Assembly: GCA_000512085.1 (NCBI GenBank)
Contig: ASPP01006412.1
Location: forward strand, 1 to 31,119
DNA: 31,119 nucleotides
From: Reticulomyxa filosa
Lineage: Eukaryota > Foraminifera > Reticulomyxidae
Direction: 5' to 3'
The notes under the pieces were generated by a model. It was given only the letters and a program-made list of their open reading frames with translations. It did no database searches and was not told the origin of the DNA. Of this stretch, positions 18,558 through 29,675 are shown in pieces. Position 1 is the first letter of the stretch. Each line of letters opens with the position of its first letter. The position numbers and the translations under genes are program-made.

Positions 18558-20191
18558 ATGGCTTCATTGTGGAATAGTGCAGAGGTTACATCTGGAAGTG
18601 GTAAACAAGGAAAGGAGCAGAACTTCAATCACAATGGCAAGGTACCTGACAAAGATACTTCTAACCATTTATCACAAAAACGGCCCGAGCATGTATCTTT
18701 TTAAAACCTTTTTTTTTTTTTGCTTCTTTTCATAAAATTATACGTCATTGTCATAGATTTTTTTTTGTCTGACCGCCCTCCTCAAAAAAAAATTTTTTAA
18801 GTATTGATGGCTTCACTTTGCAAACGTTGCACATTGTAACCTTTAAAAATATCGATAAAAAATGACACAGGAAAGTCGAAGTCAGCAAAATTTGACAATA
18901 GAAGAACCAAACTCGAAACCGACGAAAATAACGGCGCGGTCGCTATTCGATCTGACACAGTTTCGCGATGTTGACGCAGGAATTCGTTTGACTAACAGTT
19001 GGGCGATTATCACAGAGCCAAGTGTAGATGAAGTATTTGTGAGAGGAAAAGATTACATGGAAACCTCACAAAAAATTAATGTCAGTTTTTTTTTTTTTGG
19101 TCACCTCCTCCCCTCCCCTTTTTTTTTCCCCCTCTCCCCCCCCACTCTCTTGCTCCTGTCCAAATGTTTGAGTAAAAAAAAAGAAAAAAAAATAGTCAGA
19201 AAGTATATTGTTTCCATTGGTGGCAGCAGAGTGTCTGCGCACCCCTGTACGCATTGACCATTTGGCGCAAAGCAAATATCACACTTGGTTTCATGACCAC
19301 ATTGACCCCGATGACAAGAACATATTTGTGTTGATAATTCAATTGCAAGTGCAATCGGTGAATGCCACTTTTGTACATTACCATGTTTGGGAAGGGGGAT
19401 TGCCCATCAAAACAGATAGTACACAGTTCAATCAACTGTTCTCGGAAATATTGGACGGCGGTGACGATTTTCGAAACGCGCGACTTAAGTTGATACCACG
19501 TATCGTCAATGGACCATTTGCTGTGCAAGCGATGGTAAAAAATAGTCCCGTTTTGTTGGGAACAAAAGTCAAGCATCGTTATTTCCGAGGAAAAAATTAT
19601 TTTGAAATCGACAGCGAAGTGGACGAATCATATATTTCTGCTGGTTATTTACATTACATATATACATATATGTATGTATGTTAATTTATACACTGTTCGG
19701 AAAATAATTTTTTTTTTTGAAATGATGTTGTTACAATAGGGGTGTTGAAACTCTGCCATCGCTTCAGTCGCAGCATTGTGGTCGATATGTGCTGGGTGAT
19801 TGAGGGACAAAAGGAAGAAGAATTACCAGAACGGGTAATGTGCGGTATCACCATACACAACCTCGACTTTAGTAAGATCACGGATATCCCTTCTTTAAAT
19901 CAAAATAAACTGTCTTGGAAGCAAAAAAAAGAAGATCATGAAAGCAAACAAAACAGTAGTGATATCTCCACGGCTCAAAATTTGCGTAGCAACAGTCCAC
20001 ATGATGTGGAGGAAAACAGCAACAGTCCACATGATGTGGAGGAAAACAGCACCACTGCTGAGACCTACGAGTTAATGAAAAGCCACACCTTAACTGATTC
20101 ACGCTCGCAATCCACCCATCCTTTTCAAAGAATGTATTCAGCCAATCAAACTGAAGAGACAGAGGAAAAGGCAGAACGAGAGGGAGATTGA
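18558..20191 (+). CDS. EDR2-like protein (EDR2_C / DUF1336 domain)
   Basis: Exons 18558-18692 (tentative first exon), 18871-19080, 19232-19643 and 19740-20191; all junctions are GT-AG and in phase, giving 402 aa. An alternative start is ATG 18862 without the first intron. The body carries the EDR2_C signatures in order: WAI..., VDEVFVRGKDYMETSQKI, the strand around IFVLIIQLQVQSVN, GGDDFRNARLKLIPRIVNG, SPVLLGTKVKHRYFRGKNYF, EIDSEVD and MCWVIEGQKEEELPERV. Plant EDR2 is a negative regulator of defence-associated cell death with PH, START and this domain; here only the C-terminal domain is present, so a short lipid-binding-type protein is likely (inference). The acidic/polar tail contains a 10-residue tandem repeat and looks disordered. 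Confidence 0.82.
19991..20050 (+). repeat. 30-bp exact tandem duplication in the EDR2-like tail
   Basis: The 30-bp unit beginning AACAGTCCACATGATGTGG occurs twice back to back and adds one extra copy of the decapeptide NSPHDVEENS. It keeps the frame and lies in a low-complexity tail, so it looks like recent slippage. Confidence 0.95.
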
Positions 20192-20843
20192 CCTGATAAT
20201 ACTAATTTGCTGAGGTGCCATTCGCTCATCTCTTTTTTTTTTTCTTTTCCCCTTTTTCCCTTTCCTTTCCTTTCAATTTTACTTTGGTGTATAATAAGAG
20301 GTGCATGTGAATCATTTACCCTTCATTTCATTTAAAATGAAAAGGGACCTGTTGGAATCGATGTGTGAAGCGCCATTCGTTTGCTTTTTTTTTCCCTCGT
20401 TTGGAGAATACTGAATATGTCCTTAATCTTTTGAATCTGTAGCAATGCAGTGATGGTTTATGCAAATGATGTTTATAAAAAAAATAATGCATATTTTGAT
20501 TAACAATTTGATTCTAACTTTCCATTCGTTTAAATTTAAAACTTTCGCATTATAATTTCGCAAGATGAACATACTTTTTTGTGTTTGAAGCGCATGAATT
20601 ACCACGAAGCTTTCAATAATTTTTTTCAAAGAGTCTCTTGAAGGAAAACTCTAAAAGAACAATACATATTGTGTAAACTGCGATATTCAGTCAACTTAGC
20701 AAATTCCTTGTCTTTTGGAATGACTTGATATGTATCACAAGATGTAAGCAGTACCGTTAAATCATATCAGGTGAAGTGTTCGGTTTTTACGTCCCCCTTG
20801 TTAAAAAAAACATTAGCATATCAAATCATAAATCGAGAAAGAC
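20192..20843. other. Intergenic region, 3' flank of the EDR2-like gene and 5' flank of the Hsp110-like gene
   Basis: A pyrimidine-rich stretch follows the stop codon (20231-20276, runs of T and CCCTTT). The rest is AT-rich with no coding signal I would support. The Hsp gene start at 20844 is preceded by about 80 bp of AT-rich sequence; no heat-shock element array (nGAAn repeats in both orientations) was recognised. Confidence 0.5.
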
Positions 20844-23356
20844 ATGTCAGTTGGTATAGATTTGGGAACTCAATTCTCAAAGGTAGCTGTTGGGTGCCAT
20901 AAAAAAATATCGATGGTTTCAAATGAGCAATCAAAATTCGAGACAGCGACAATGGTGGGCTACACAGACAAGCAGCGTGACATAGGAGAGGCAGCAGAGA
21001 CAGTGCTCAGCCGCAACTATAAGAATACAGTTTGCCAAGTGAAGCGATATTTGGGAAGACAAGCAGATGACCCACTACTAGCAGAGGAGTTGGCCAAATG
21101 GAACTATTGCAAAGTGAGCCACAGCAATGAAGGAGCCATATCATTTTGTGTGGCAACCTCTAAAGGAAAGAGAGAGGTGTTACCAGAGCAAGTGTTGTGT
21201 ACATACCTGAGACAATTGAAAGAGGTATTTGTTTGTTTTTGTTATGATAAGAAGAGAACTTTTTTTTTTTTTTCCCTACGAAAAACCGCAAAGATAGATT
21301 ATTTGCGAATGCAATTTAAAAATACATATATATGCATATATATATGTGTATATATATTTACAAAACAAAAGTTTATGCTCTTTTTCTTTAATCGAAACTT
21401 TTTTTTTTCCTTCCCTTTTTTTTTTTTTTTTTTTTTTTGGTAATTAAAACAATGATAAACCAGTTTGCAGCGAAGCAAGCAGAAGGAGCAGCAATAAAAG
21501 ACTGCGTAATAACATGTCCGGTGTATTACACAGACGCACAGCGAAGGTCGTTGATGGCAGCAGCGACAATAGCGGAGCTGAACGTGCTACGCATACTGAA
21601 CGAGCCAACGGCCACGGCACTGTCGTACGGGATGAACCGGCAATTGAAAGAACCTCGACGAGTGATGTTTGTGGACATTGGATACAGCAATACGCAAGTG
21701 AGTATTGTGGATTTTGGGAGCAACTCGCTGGTGATGTACGCAAGCAGCAGCGACGCGTATTTGGGTGCGAGGGATTTCGACTACGCATTATTCGAGCATT
21801 TCCGCAAGCAGTTGGAAGGCATGCATCCGTCGATCGAACTGAAGAACGAGCCACGAGCGAGACTGCGACTAATGATTGGAGTGGAACGGCTGAAGAAAAT
21901 GTTAAGCGGCAACAAAGATGCCGTGGTGGTGTTGGAGTGTTTGGTGGACGATAAAGACTTTACGTTGCGAATGACTCGAGAGGAATTTGACGATTTGTGT
22001 GTGTCGCTGATCGTTCAATTGTCTCAATGTGTGACTCGAGCAGTGACCGATATGAGACAACGAGACACTGGCGGCTCTTTCTACTCCTCTCTCCCCCATT
22101 TGCAATTCGCGTCACCGTACACGTCTCACCCCTCACCGCTGACTATTCACAGCGTCGAAATCACCGGTGGAGGCAGTCGCATCCGCTGTGTCCAAGACGG
22201 ACTGCTCACCATCTTGCAAGAATGCATCCCCGAAGCCTCCATCGACAAACTCTGCACCACTTTGAATGGAGATGAATGCGTGGCTCGTGGGGCCTCCTTG
22301 ATGTGTGCCATGTTGTCCCCGTCCTTCCAAGTCAGAGACTTTCAAGTCTACGAACATGTTGTCTGGCCCATTGCCATTGCCTATCCTTCTTTACTCGCTT
22401 TGTCGTCGACCTCTCCATCCTCCTTCCATGTCGTCTTCCCTCGATACACTCTGTTTCCGTGCGTCGCCAAAATCGCTTTTTATAAACAACAAACCTTTGA
22501 AGTCTCTTTCCAATACTCGTCGCATTATGACAATGTCTGTCAAAAGGATAATCAAGAAGCCGATGAAAAGATAGATTGTAATAACAATGACAATAACAAT
22601 GACAATAACAATGGTAATAATCATCATTATGATAACAATAACAACAACAATATTAATAATAATAACCCAGTCCAACTACCAATGAAATGTCTTTCTCAAA
22701 TTGCAAAATGCAAAATTGAAGTACCTACGCTGTCACCCAACGCAGTTGAAGAGCCTCAAGTCAAACTCATTGTATCTGTCAATAGACACGGCTTGTTGGA
22801 ATTGCCACAAGCACAATTGATCGAATTCGTTGAGACACCGCAAACTGTCGCTTCTGGTGGTGCAACTGCATCCTCAAGTTTTTTTTTTTTTTTTTTTTTT
22901 GTCTTCGATCTGATTATATTGCGTGTGTTGTGACTCGAGAGCAGACAACAAGTCGGGAGACATGAATGGCACGGATACATCACCGGAAGAAAAGAACGCA
23001 AACGGGCCGACACAAGGAACGGAGAATGAAGAGAAGCAGACGGAGGCAGGTGTGGACACGTCAAGCAAACCAAAGAGCAAAGAAAAAATCGTGCGCAGTT
23101 TATCGGTGAGCGGAAGCTTTGATGCAGAGATTCCCAAGGACAAACTAAGAGAGTGGAAGGAATTGGAAAATGAATTAGCAACAATCGACAATCTCATCAA
23201 AGAAACAAATGAAAAGAGAAATGAGTTGGAAACCTATATTTACGACATGCGAAACAAATTGGAAGGCACACACAAGGATTTCATGAGCGAAGAAGACAAA
23301 GAAAAATACCTCGCGCAACTTGATCAAGTTGGCCAGTGGTTGGATGAAAGTTACAT

Positions 23357-23394
<38 letters not shown>

Positions 23395-24076
23395 TTATAT
23401 TGTTATGCATATCTTGGTTTTAATTTCCACGAAATGATGACTCGTAATAATTGCAAAACACAGCCGAGTATGCCAATAAGGACGAATGCATCAAGAAACT
23501 GCAGGAATTAAAAGTGGTGGGACAGTCAATGTTAAGTCGGCATTGGGAAGCAGAACATCGACCACAGAGAGTCCAAAAATTGCAGCAGTTGATCATGGAA
23601 TATCAACAAATTGCTGACAATGAGAATGATTATTCCCATCTCACTTCACAAGAACGTAGCATGCTTCGTCAAGCGATTGACGAGGCAGATGCGTGGCTAT
23701 TACATCAAATCACACTCCAACAACAATGCGAATTGTATCAATCTCCTGTTGTATTGTGCTCCGACTTTGACGCTAAATACGTTTCGCTTCTTTTTATTGA
23801 TCTATATACATACGTCTGTGTTCTTGCTTCATTTCCTTGTTGCTTAAAAAAAAAAATTAAAAAATTTTATGGTAGTACGAATTAATGACTAAATGCCAGC
23901 CGATTGTGACAAAACCAAAGCCACAAATTGATAATCCCAATGATATAATTCAAAGTAATGATGGCAATGAGAACCAAATCAATCCAAATCAAGAACAGGT
24001 TGCGGTCATTGAGAATAATGAAATTATCGACCAACCCCTTCCGCAACATGCCTCGTCAGATGATACCACGAAATGA
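20844..24076 (+). CDS. Hsp110-like Hsp70-family chaperone / nucleotide-exchange factor
   Basis: Five exons: 20844-21224, 21464-22877, 22942-23349, 23464-23780 and 23876-24076. All are phase-consistent and sum to 906 aa plus stop, close to Hsp110/Sse length and longer than canonical Hsp70. The N-terminus MSVGIDLGTQFSKVAV is the phosphate-1 loop. CVITCPVYYTDAQRR and LRILNEPTATALSYG are typical of the Hsp70 ATPase lobe, MFVDIGYSNTQVSIVDFG is phosphate 2 and VEITGGGSRIRCVQDGLL the adenosine motif. An Asn/Asp repeat (about 22576-22670) interrupts the substrate-binding beta domain, and an acidic linker precedes a helical C-terminus (LREWKELENELATIDNLI, WLDETEY). No EEVD end is present. Expected role: cytosolic holdase and exchange factor for Hsp70. 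The intron acceptor at 22941 has a near alternative at 22944. Confidence 0.88.
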
Positions 24077-24169
24077 CTCACATACTCTTTCTTTTAGTTT
24101 TTATTTCTCTTCACTTGCTTCTCTCTATTTCTAACAAATAATACATTTTCAGCCTTTGATCTCATGAAA
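24077..24169. other. 3' flank of the Hsp110-like gene
   Basis: T-rich sequence after the stop codon; an A/T-rich AATAATACA stretch at about 24138 could serve as polyadenylation context. No gene is seen. Confidence 0.4.
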
Positions 24170-24542
24170 TTACAAAAGACATTTTCCATTACAAATAAAA
24201 AATCTTACACCTGCCCTAAAGGTTTTTTGTTGTACTCTTCCTTTTCTTTTCGTCATGTTTGGGCGTATTGTGCTTTGCCTTACTTTTTTCTTGCTTTTTC
24301 TATTCCTTATCTTTGATTTTGTTCTTCGATTATATGCTTTATTGTGAAAAACGCTTCGAGTAGTTTTTTGTCGCTGGTAGGCCTTTCCTCTGCTATCAAA
24401 TTTAAGATAAAAAGCAACAGAGAAAAAAACGACTTCTGATAAAAATTAAGAAAGCATTTTGCAATCCCAATGAAATCATTTGATTGTGAACTTTTTTTGT
24501 TGAGGTTAAAAGATACTCACCACCTTTGAAAGGGGTAAACAT
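24170..24542 (-). CDS. Candidate two-exon gene for a small, very basic protein
   Basis: ATG at 24542 opens MFTPFKGG. A donor GTATCT after 24517 joins in phase to an acceptor TTGATAG before 24392, from which 73 codons are open to TAA at 24170-24172 (222 bases without a stop in A-rich DNA). The product would be about 82 aa, rich in Arg/Lys/Gln (for example RTKSKIRNRKSKKK and MTKRKGRVQQKTFRAG), as in small nucleolar or ribosome-associated proteins; no family is recognised. A stronger donor GTGAGT four bases upstream (24520) would instead give a 35-residue reading with SDKKLLEAFFTIKHIIEEQ. Start and splice choice are therefore open. It would diverge from the cullin gene and converge with the Hsp110 gene. 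Confidence 0.35.
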
Positions 24543-24797
24543 GAAAAAAGTTATTTATATGTTGAATTGATGAGTTTTCCCACGTCTCACTGGTCGGAAC
24601 ATTAAACAAGCAATAATAATATTAGTATAATAATAAGTAACAACAATAAAACAAAAAACACAAGCAAATTCCTTTGTTTTGAAAAATGAGTGAAAAAGAG
24701 GGGTATTGTGACGAGCCATTTTTTTGTGGTCAAGAAAAGAAGAGTGTTGCTTTGCACTATTTTTGAAAGCGTATGAAAATGCTGTATATTGATAGTC

Positions 24798-26687
24798 ATG
24801 GAAAAGACGGAAACGACTCAAAAGACGAGTTTTGGATTGCAAGCGCCGAACAAGCGCCGGGGAGCGAATGTAAAGAAAAAAGGGATGACAATCAAGCCAT
24901 TTAAAGGTAGGCAGAAAATAAGAGGAGCAGAGAGTTGTGGTGTGTAAGAATGATTAACAAAGATTACCAAAAAAAAAAATGTTTTGTGAGAACAGAACAG
25001 CCAAAGCTCGACGCAAACTTTGAAAAAGACACAGTAACGAAGTTGATCGAAGCAGTGGAAGCAGTTTTTGAAAAGAAAGCTGCGAATTGTAGTTTTGAAG
25101 AATTATACAAAGTTAGAAAAAAAAATAAATAAATATATGTATTATATATATGTATATATATAATACATATATTTATTTACTTTTGGTTGTTTGAACAAAA
25201 AAAAAACAAAACAAAACAAAACAAGGCCTGTCAATCCTTATGCACATTGAAAAAAGGCAAGCAAGTGTATGACGGGTTGTATGAAGTATGTGACAAGCAC
25301 ATAAAAAAAAGCATTGAGAAATACATCGACACGAGCATAAGCCACTCGCAGTCGTACTTGGAGCCCTTTAAGAATATCTGGATGCGCCATTGCGAAGAGA
25401 TGAACGCGATCCGACAAATCTTTCTGTTGTTGGATAAGACGTATGTGAAGACATCGACGGACATGAAGTCGTTGTGGAACATGGGTATCCATTTGTTGAA
25501 GAAGCACATCTTAGCCAAAGAAAATGCATGTTCGAATCTGGTTGTTCACTTGTTGCAGTTGATCGAAAACGAAAGGAACGGCGAGCAAATCGACCAAGAC
25601 TTGTTGAAGCCCATCATTCAAATGGTTTCGTACTTGGACCTTTATCAATCCACTTTCGAGCCTCGTTGTGTTATTTCTTTACTACTCGCATTTTTTTTTT
25701 TTTTTTTTGTCAGTAGATTTTTTTCTTCTTACTACTTTACACATTGAATTCAATTGAATTGAATGGATAGAATTAATCAAGGCTTCCACCAAATACTATG
25801 AAAACGAAGGGAACAATTTCGTTGCAACAATGAGCATTCCCGATTACTTGTTGCATGTCCGAAAAAGGCTAAAAGAAGAGGTGATTTTTTTTTTTTTTTC
25901 CCAATGTGTATATTATATTTATATAATATGATAGGTACATTATTATTTACATATATACATATACATATATACATATATATACATATATATATTATATGTG
26001 TATTAAACATAGGAAAAACGAGTGAAAAACTATTTGGAAGCACAAACGCAACGTCCGATAACACTGCTGATAGAACACGAAATGATAAAGAAACATGTGG
26101 AAGACTTATTGACGAAAGGCTTCGATTCGATGATGGACGAGTCCAAGTTTGCCAACTTGCGGCATTTGTACGAACTGCTGTTCAGCGTGCAGGAAGTCGA
26201 CGCCTTGCAACAACACTTCAGTGAGTATGGCAAGAAGCGCGGAGTGGACATAATCTCGGACCCTTCTCTCGACGCGCAGAATGAAATGGTCGCGTCGCTG
26301 CTGAAGTTTAAAGCCAAATTGGACCGCGTCGTCAACGAGTCCTTCCACAACCATCGCACCTTTCATCACACGATCCGCAACTCATGGGAGTACTTTTTGA
26401 ACATCAAACCCGATAAACCTGCCGAACTCATTGCCAAAGTTTCTTTTGAAATTTTTTTTGACAAAGCAATTATTCCAATATGCATATGTGTGTATCTACG
26501 TATCTTAACACACAGTTCATAGATCATCAGCTGCGCACAGGAGCTCGCGGGACCAGCGAACAAGAGCTTGAAGAGTCCTTGGATCGAGTAATGGATATTT
26601 TTCGCTTTATTCATGCCAAAGATGTGTTCCAAGCGTTTTACAAAAAGGACTTGGCTAAAGTTTTGTTTGAAGAGTATACCGTATATA

Positions 26688-26718
<31 letters not shown>

Positions 26719-28183
26719 CGTATATGTATTTATATGTATGTATGTGTGTGGAATGGGTTTATTTGAGTCAATACGCCCCACTACACCGTGTGCGCGTGTG
26801 GGGGAAATGTTTGTGTACTTTTGCATTTCCCAAACGCAGTACAATCAATTTTTGAATAGAGATTACTGCTGAACACGTCCGCATCCGAAGACGCCGAAAA
26901 AAACATGATCAATCGCATCCGAAAGGAATGCGGCCAATCTTTTGCCTCCAATTTGGAAAACATGTTCCAAGATATGGGCTTGTCTCGAGATTTGCAAGGC
27001 AAATTCAAAACTCATTTGGAAAATTCAAATCCCTCAGTTTTTTTTTTTTTTTTTTATTTAGTTTCCAAATAAGTTGCATTATCTCATATATGTACGTATG
27101 TTGGATAGCTTTTCGAGCAAATGTCAAAAATCGATTTTCAAATTGATGTATTGACCACTGGTTGTTGGCCAACGTATGATACGGAACCTATCGATTTGCC
27201 CCCACAAGTCCAATCTGTACTGGTAATGCGTGTTCACATCTATCTATCTATCTATCTATCTATATATCTAGTCACACCACACACATTTCTTCGAATGTGG
27301 TACAGGATTCGTATCGCACGTTTTACTGTGATATCAACTCAGGACGTCAACTGAAATGGACCATTTCTCTTAGCCATTGCGTTGTGGCCGCTCATTTTCC
27401 AAAGGTTCTTTGTTTCCTGTTTTTCTTGCGACAATACGATGCACTGTCTTGTTTAAAAATAGGGAAGAAAGGAGCTCGTGGTATCTGCATTTCAAGGAGC
27501 TGTGCTATTGCTGTTCAACCAAAAGATTTGCTGGCTATTCAAAGAAATCGAAAGTGCTACCAAAATCAGTTTATTTATTACAATTGCTTTTAAAAGAAAT
27601 GTTGGTGGGGGGGGTCATTCGAAGGGAGGAGAAAGGGAAGAGGAACAAAAGAAAAAAAAATGTGTTATATCTTGTATATGATGAAACTAGAAACGGATGA
27701 ATTAAAACGGACGATGCTTTCATTGGTGAAAAGCAAAATACTGTTACATCGGGTATGTGCAAAAGATTCCAAAGAGACTGAGTACAAACTGAATGCCGCG
27801 TATACAAACCGTTTTATACGTGTCAAAGTGAATCAACTACAGATTGTCGAAACCAAGGAAGAACATCGTTGCACATCCGAAAAGATCTTTCATGATCGCC
27901 AATATCAAGTCTTTCTTATCTTTTTTTTTTTTGCAAAAAAAAGATAGAAAATTACTTTTTTTTGCTAACACAAAAAATATAACTATAGATTGACGCATGT
28001 GTAGTGCGAATATTAAAAGCCCGAAAAACGATGACCCACCAACAACTGATGGCCGAAGTGTATTCACAATTACGCTTCGACGCAGATCCAAAACAAGTCA
28101 AAAAGAGGATAGCCTCACTAATTGAAAATGAATACATGGAAAGAGATGCCGATAATAGTAATGTCTATCACTACAAAACTTAA
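24798..28183 (+). CDS. CUL4: Cullin, closest to the CUL4 type
   Basis: Twelve exons: 24798-24906, 24996-25111, 25226-25664, 25771-25880, 26013-26438, 26516-26673, 26862-27036, 27109-27222, 27306-27404, 27472-27568, 27691-27908 and 27989-28183. Every junction is in phase and the total is 751 aa, the standard cullin length. The N-terminus MTIKPFK, then EQPKLDANF, SFEELYKACQSLC and VYDGLYEVCDKHI resembles the CUL4 start. Cullin signatures follow: FIDHQLRTGARGTSEQEL, FRFIHAKDVFQAFYKKDLAK, NTSASEDAEKNMINRIRKEC, ELVVSAFQGAVLLLFN and TDELKRTMLSLV. The last exon is the winged-helix Nedd8 domain with VVRILKARKTMTH (acceptor Lys at 28016-28018 by family alignment) and LIENEYMERD. Role: scaffold of a RING ubiquitin ligase, with DDB1/DCAF adaptors if it is CUL4. 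Paralogue assignment is moderate; the family call is firm. Confidence 0.93.
25126..25179. repeat. 54-bp near-perfect TA-rich palindrome inside cullin intron 2
   Basis: Two 26-base arms (left arm starting TAAATAAATATATGTATTA) are exact reverse complements separated by two bases. It lies wholly inside the 25112-25225 intron and could fold the intron into a long hairpin or cruciform. Confidence 0.9.
26690..26745. repeat. (TA)n/(TATG)n microsatellite in cullin intron 6
   Basis: TA dinucleotide run followed by TATG units, directly after the donor GTATAC at 26674. Similar TA/ATAC blocks occupy the introns at 23350-23463, 25881-26012, 19644-19739, 21225-21463 and 5700-5888. Confidence 0.85.
27237..27269. 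repeat. (TATC)n tetranucleotide repeat in cullin intron 8
   Basis: About six TATC units followed by TATATATC, within the 27223-27305 intron. A normal intronic microsatellite. Confidence 0.9.
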
Positions 28184-29325
28184 AAAGAATTGACAAATGG
28201 TTTGTTTTTTGTATTTTTTTCGTCAAACAATTTATCTCAATCTTTGCTCTGTTTTTTTTTTGTAATCTCATCAATCAGACTTATTTCTGTGGTGAGGCTT
28301 TAAAAATACGATTGCAAACACATCACTTTTTTTGACAGTCCTGTCAATTCTCTTTTAATATTCAAAACTGAAATTTTGATGTTTGTCAATCGATGGATGC
28401 CTTTTTTCCTTTTTTTTATCATTGTTTTGATAAGATTTCAATTACAACTGGTTTAGTAACCTTTAGCAACAAACTCGCCAATTTCAGCAGATAAAATCGC
28501 GATTCATCTTGTTGATATTACTTGATTCTATACTGTTTAAAGTTCTAAAGAGAAGCAATCCCTTTATTTGTGAAAAATTACGAATGCTTGTAATAAAGTA
28601 AATGTTTCATTATCGGTTTCCCGAAAAGTGAGTTTTTATACATTGTGGTGCAGTTTTTTCTTTTACCCCTTCAAAATTTTTAAAAGAAATTTGATATTAA
28701 AAAATTTGCGACCAAGAATGCTAAAGGTTTTCAATTCATCAAACCCACATCGTTTCACAAATGAATTAGTGACCAATTTTGTTCAAAAAATAACAACGTA
28801 ATGTTAATCTGAAAGGATACATTTTAGTGTAAAAAATTTTTCATTCGCTTTTTTTCATCGAAACAGCGCATAATGTCCGCATACTGAATAGTAATGTAAG
28901 CAAAAACAAATTATTTGATTAATTTTTATACAAACTTATTCGAACGAAGAATCGCTCAGCCAGTTTCATTATCTAGAACAATTAAAAGTTTACTCTTTCG
29001 AACATAAGCCATATATAACAGAAAAAAATAAAAAAAATAGAACTAGCCCCTTTTGAGCTACTTTCGTTCAACACAATTTTCGTTTGTTTGAGTAAAGAAG
29101 ATGGTCAATTACCATTTAAAAAAATTTCTATAATAAATTCGAGGAGATAACAAGATATATAACAGATAACATACAAAATCAAAAAACTCTATGAAATATC
29201 TTATTTCTCAAAAGTTATTATTATCACTTATAGCACCTTTCGAAGGTGATCACTGTTAAATCCTGGAGTGTAATGTTTGCGACATTGGTTTATCGTTATG
29301 GTTTTCACTAAAATATTATCAACAA
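28184..29325. other. AT-rich intergenic region downstream of the cullin gene
   Basis: T-rich 3' flank followed by AT-rich DNA with stops in all frames. A 15-bp palindrome CACCTTTCGAAGGTG lies near 29235. I see no gene here. Confidence 0.5.
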
Positions 29326-29675
29326 ATGAGTGACATCAATATTGAAATCAAATCAATACTGACATCAAACATCATTGACAAAAGAGATCACAATTTGTCC
29401 ATATTGAAACTGATTTTACATAATGCACAAGCACTTTTGGAGAGTAAGTGTCCATACAATAACCGAAACTCGTTTCTTTAATATGAGTTTTCCAAGTCAA
29501 AGGCCGAACATGGCAATCAAAAACATACTCCTATTTCAACATTTGTTTCATTGCGATTTATGACATTGAATTAAAATTTGAGGAAAAAGGTCCAAATAAT
29601 TGGTCACTGCAAATGAAAACCTGTTTAGACAAGATGAGATACCAAACAATGCACATCCGTGGCATGTTGAGCTAG
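29326..29675 (+). CDS. Candidate two-exon gene for a 98-aa protein of unknown function
   Basis: ATG 29326 opens MSDINIEIKSILTSNIID and runs 39 codons to a donor GAGA/GTAAGT (29444). A 53-base intron ends TTTTCCAAG (29496). The second exon is then open for 59 codons in the matching phase, with KGRTWQSKTYSYFNICFIAI, LKFEEKGPNNWSLQMK and MHIRGML, ending TAG 29673-29675. A phase-matched join plus a 59-codon open run in AT-rich DNA is more than I would expect by chance, but the intron is shorter than any other here and no family is recognised. It could also be part of a longer transcript or chance. Confidence 0.35.

Noticed and set aside
20423-20629. Minus-strand hydrophobic frame of 68 codons
   Set aside because: Lacks an ATG at the start, is AT-driven (Ile/Phe/Asn/Lys) and shows no splice context or motif.
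24555-24842. Minus-strand frames overlapping the first cullin exon
   Set aside because: Antisense to the cullin start; composition is that of AT-rich promoter DNA.
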